NCBI GenBank assembly: GCA_035624085.1
Contig: DASPSE010000145.1
Span: 1-6,399, forward strand
DNA from: JAFAGX01 sp035624085
Lineage (GTDB): Bacteria; Acidobacteriota; Terriglobia; Terriglobales; Acidobacteriaceae
Length of the DNA: 6,399 bases
Direction: 5' to 3'
The notes under the pieces are model-generated. The model ran no database searches and was not told where the DNA came from. It saw nothing but the letters and a program-made list of their open reading frames with translations. Shown piece by piece: positions 5,692-6,399 of this stretch. Position numbers and translations under genes: made by a program. Within the stretch, counting starts at the first letter, position 1. The number at the start of each line of letters is the position of its first letter.

Positions 5692-6292
5692 GAGAGGTTA
5701 GTCGAATTTCTCGAACGCTTTCTGGAGAAATATCCCTACTACCAGGACCAGTTCACGTTTGTGCAGATCGGAGCTCCGAGCCGCACCCGTATCAAGCGGT
5801 ATCAAGACCTCTTGGCAGAAGCGGAGGCGAAAGCGAAACGAATCAACTGGCGGCTTCAGACCGACAAGTGGAGGCCCATCGTGTTTCTGAAGAAACAGCA
5901 CACTCACAGCGAGATTCAGGGCTATTACCGGGCCGCCGACCTCTGCCTGGTGACCTCGTTACACGATGGCATGAATCTAGTGGCGAAAGACTCCAGCGGC
6001 GCGACATGACGAACGCGGAGTTCTGATTCTTAGTCGTTTTACGGGTGCTGCGCGAGAACTGCATGATGCCCTGCTCGTTAACCCGTACGACGTAGACCAA
6101 ACGGCGGACGCAATTCGTGTCGCCCTGGAGATGGAGCCCGAAGAAAAGCAACTGCGCATGCAGAGAATGCGCAAAGTGATCCGGGGACACAATGTGTACC
6201 GCTGGGCGGCAAATCTAATCGAGCAATTATGTGAGGTGCGCCTGGATACGGATGAGATGGAGAAAGCGCGAGCCGTCGCTCCCATGGCATGA
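5692..6292 (+). pseudogene. otsA: Trehalose-6-phosphate synthase (OtsA, GT20) remnant: 5'-truncated and frameshifted
   Basis: OtsA joins UDP-glucose and glucose-6-phosphate to trehalose-6-phosphate. Only the C-terminal part is recognisable. One frame gives ERLVEFLERFLEKYPYYQ, FVQIGAPSRTRIKRYQDLL, RINWRLQTDKW-PIVFLKKQHTHSEI, YYRAADLCLVTSLHDGMNLVAK (to about 5989), which contains the conserved DGMNLVAKE nucleotide-sugar region. Homology then continues in another frame from 5996: AARHDERGVLILSRFTGAARELHDALLVNPYD and ends at TGA 6290-6292. The spacing against intact relatives implies a net loss of two bases between AAA (5987-5989) and GCG (5996). A TGA at 5671-5673 closes the frame upstream, and about the first 270 residues, including the N-terminal glucose-6-phosphate-binding half, are absent. 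Two independent lesions make a pseudogene more likely than a single sequencing error. It sits immediately before otsB, the normal operon partner. Confidence 0.88.
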
Positions 6293-6297
6293 CAACT

Positions 6298-6399
6298 ATG
6301 ATGAACAAGCCGTTGGCCGCTGCGGAGCGGCAGATGGAGCTTGAGCAGTTCATGAGTGCGGTAGCGCGTGCGCCCACGTCGGCTCTGCTCCTCGACTAC
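6298..6399 (+). CDS. otsB: Trehalose-6-phosphate phosphatase (OtsB), N-terminal fragment
   Basis: OtsB removes phosphate from trehalose-6-phosphate to give trehalose. Only the first 34 residues are inside the window. They end in SALLLDY, the beginning of HAD motif I (DYDGT), whose first Asp is the catalytic nucleophile, at the right distance from the N-terminus for this family. Two adjacent ATG codons (6298 and 6301) can serve as start, and no strong ribosome binding site is seen. The gene begins five bases after the otsA stop, which suggests translational coupling in the ancestral operon. Because otsA is broken, expression of otsB may now depend on another promoter. The assignment rests on a short motif plus the otsA context. 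Confidence 0.82.
   Translation, partial: MMNKPLAAAERQMELEQFMSAVARAPTSALLLDY

Noticed and set aside
5517..6026. Plus-strand 169-codon frame overlapping the otsA relic; VFPMSIS near 5580-5600 faintly recalls the PFPISID segment of OtsA
   Set aside because: From 5701 onward the true homology is in a different frame. The OtsA-like heptapeptide is too short and its flanks do not match, so I cannot claim it as part of the missing half.

Overview
This window comes from a bacterial chromosome of moderate GC content, roughly in the mid-50s by eye. The taxon cannot be fixed from sequence alone. The style of the otsA/otsB remnant and the mix of genes would fit an Acidobacteriota-like or related soil bacterium, but that is a low-confidence inference. 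Everything from the left edge to about 5447 that looks like a real gene lies on the minus strand. The right-hand 700 bases carry plus-strand genes of an unrelated pathway.

In minus-strand transcription order the main block holds five genes. First is an FAD/NAD(P)-binding oxidoreductase (3975-5447). After a 21-base gap comes a metallo-beta-lactamase plus double rhodanese protein with the layout of the persulfide dioxygenase-sulfurtransferase CstB (2562-3953). Then come two small proteins of unknown family that share one C-terminal domain (2177-2440 and 1407-2018). After a 570-base gap comes a family 2A (SrpI-type) encapsulin shell protein (3' end off the left edge; 1-836). The encapsulin is the most important gene here and is easy to miss because its reading frame runs off the window. 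Family 2A encapsulins elsewhere enclose a cysteine desulfurase and have been linked to elemental sulfur storage. A persulfide-oxidising, sulfur-transferring enzyme and a flavoprotein on the same strand therefore suggest a sulfane-sulfur storage and handling locus. No cysteine desulfurase is visible; if present it would lie beyond the left edge.

The two small paralogs are the best candidates for something undescribed. They share an 'ESDP...SAC(V/I)C(V/L)K' segment with a CxC pair and a charged C-terminal helix ending in 'KKFY-x-A-x-AVA-x-GA'. The larger one carries an extra N-terminal module and a low-complexity linker.

On the plus strand, 5692-6292 is the C-terminal part of a trehalose-6-phosphate synthase (otsA). 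It lacks its N-terminal half and is broken by a frameshift near 5990. It is followed five bases later by the start of otsB (trehalose-6-phosphate phosphatase), which runs off the right edge. The longest stretch without a convincing gene is 837-1406, which holds the encapsulin ribosome binding site, two hairpins and weak promoter candidates.
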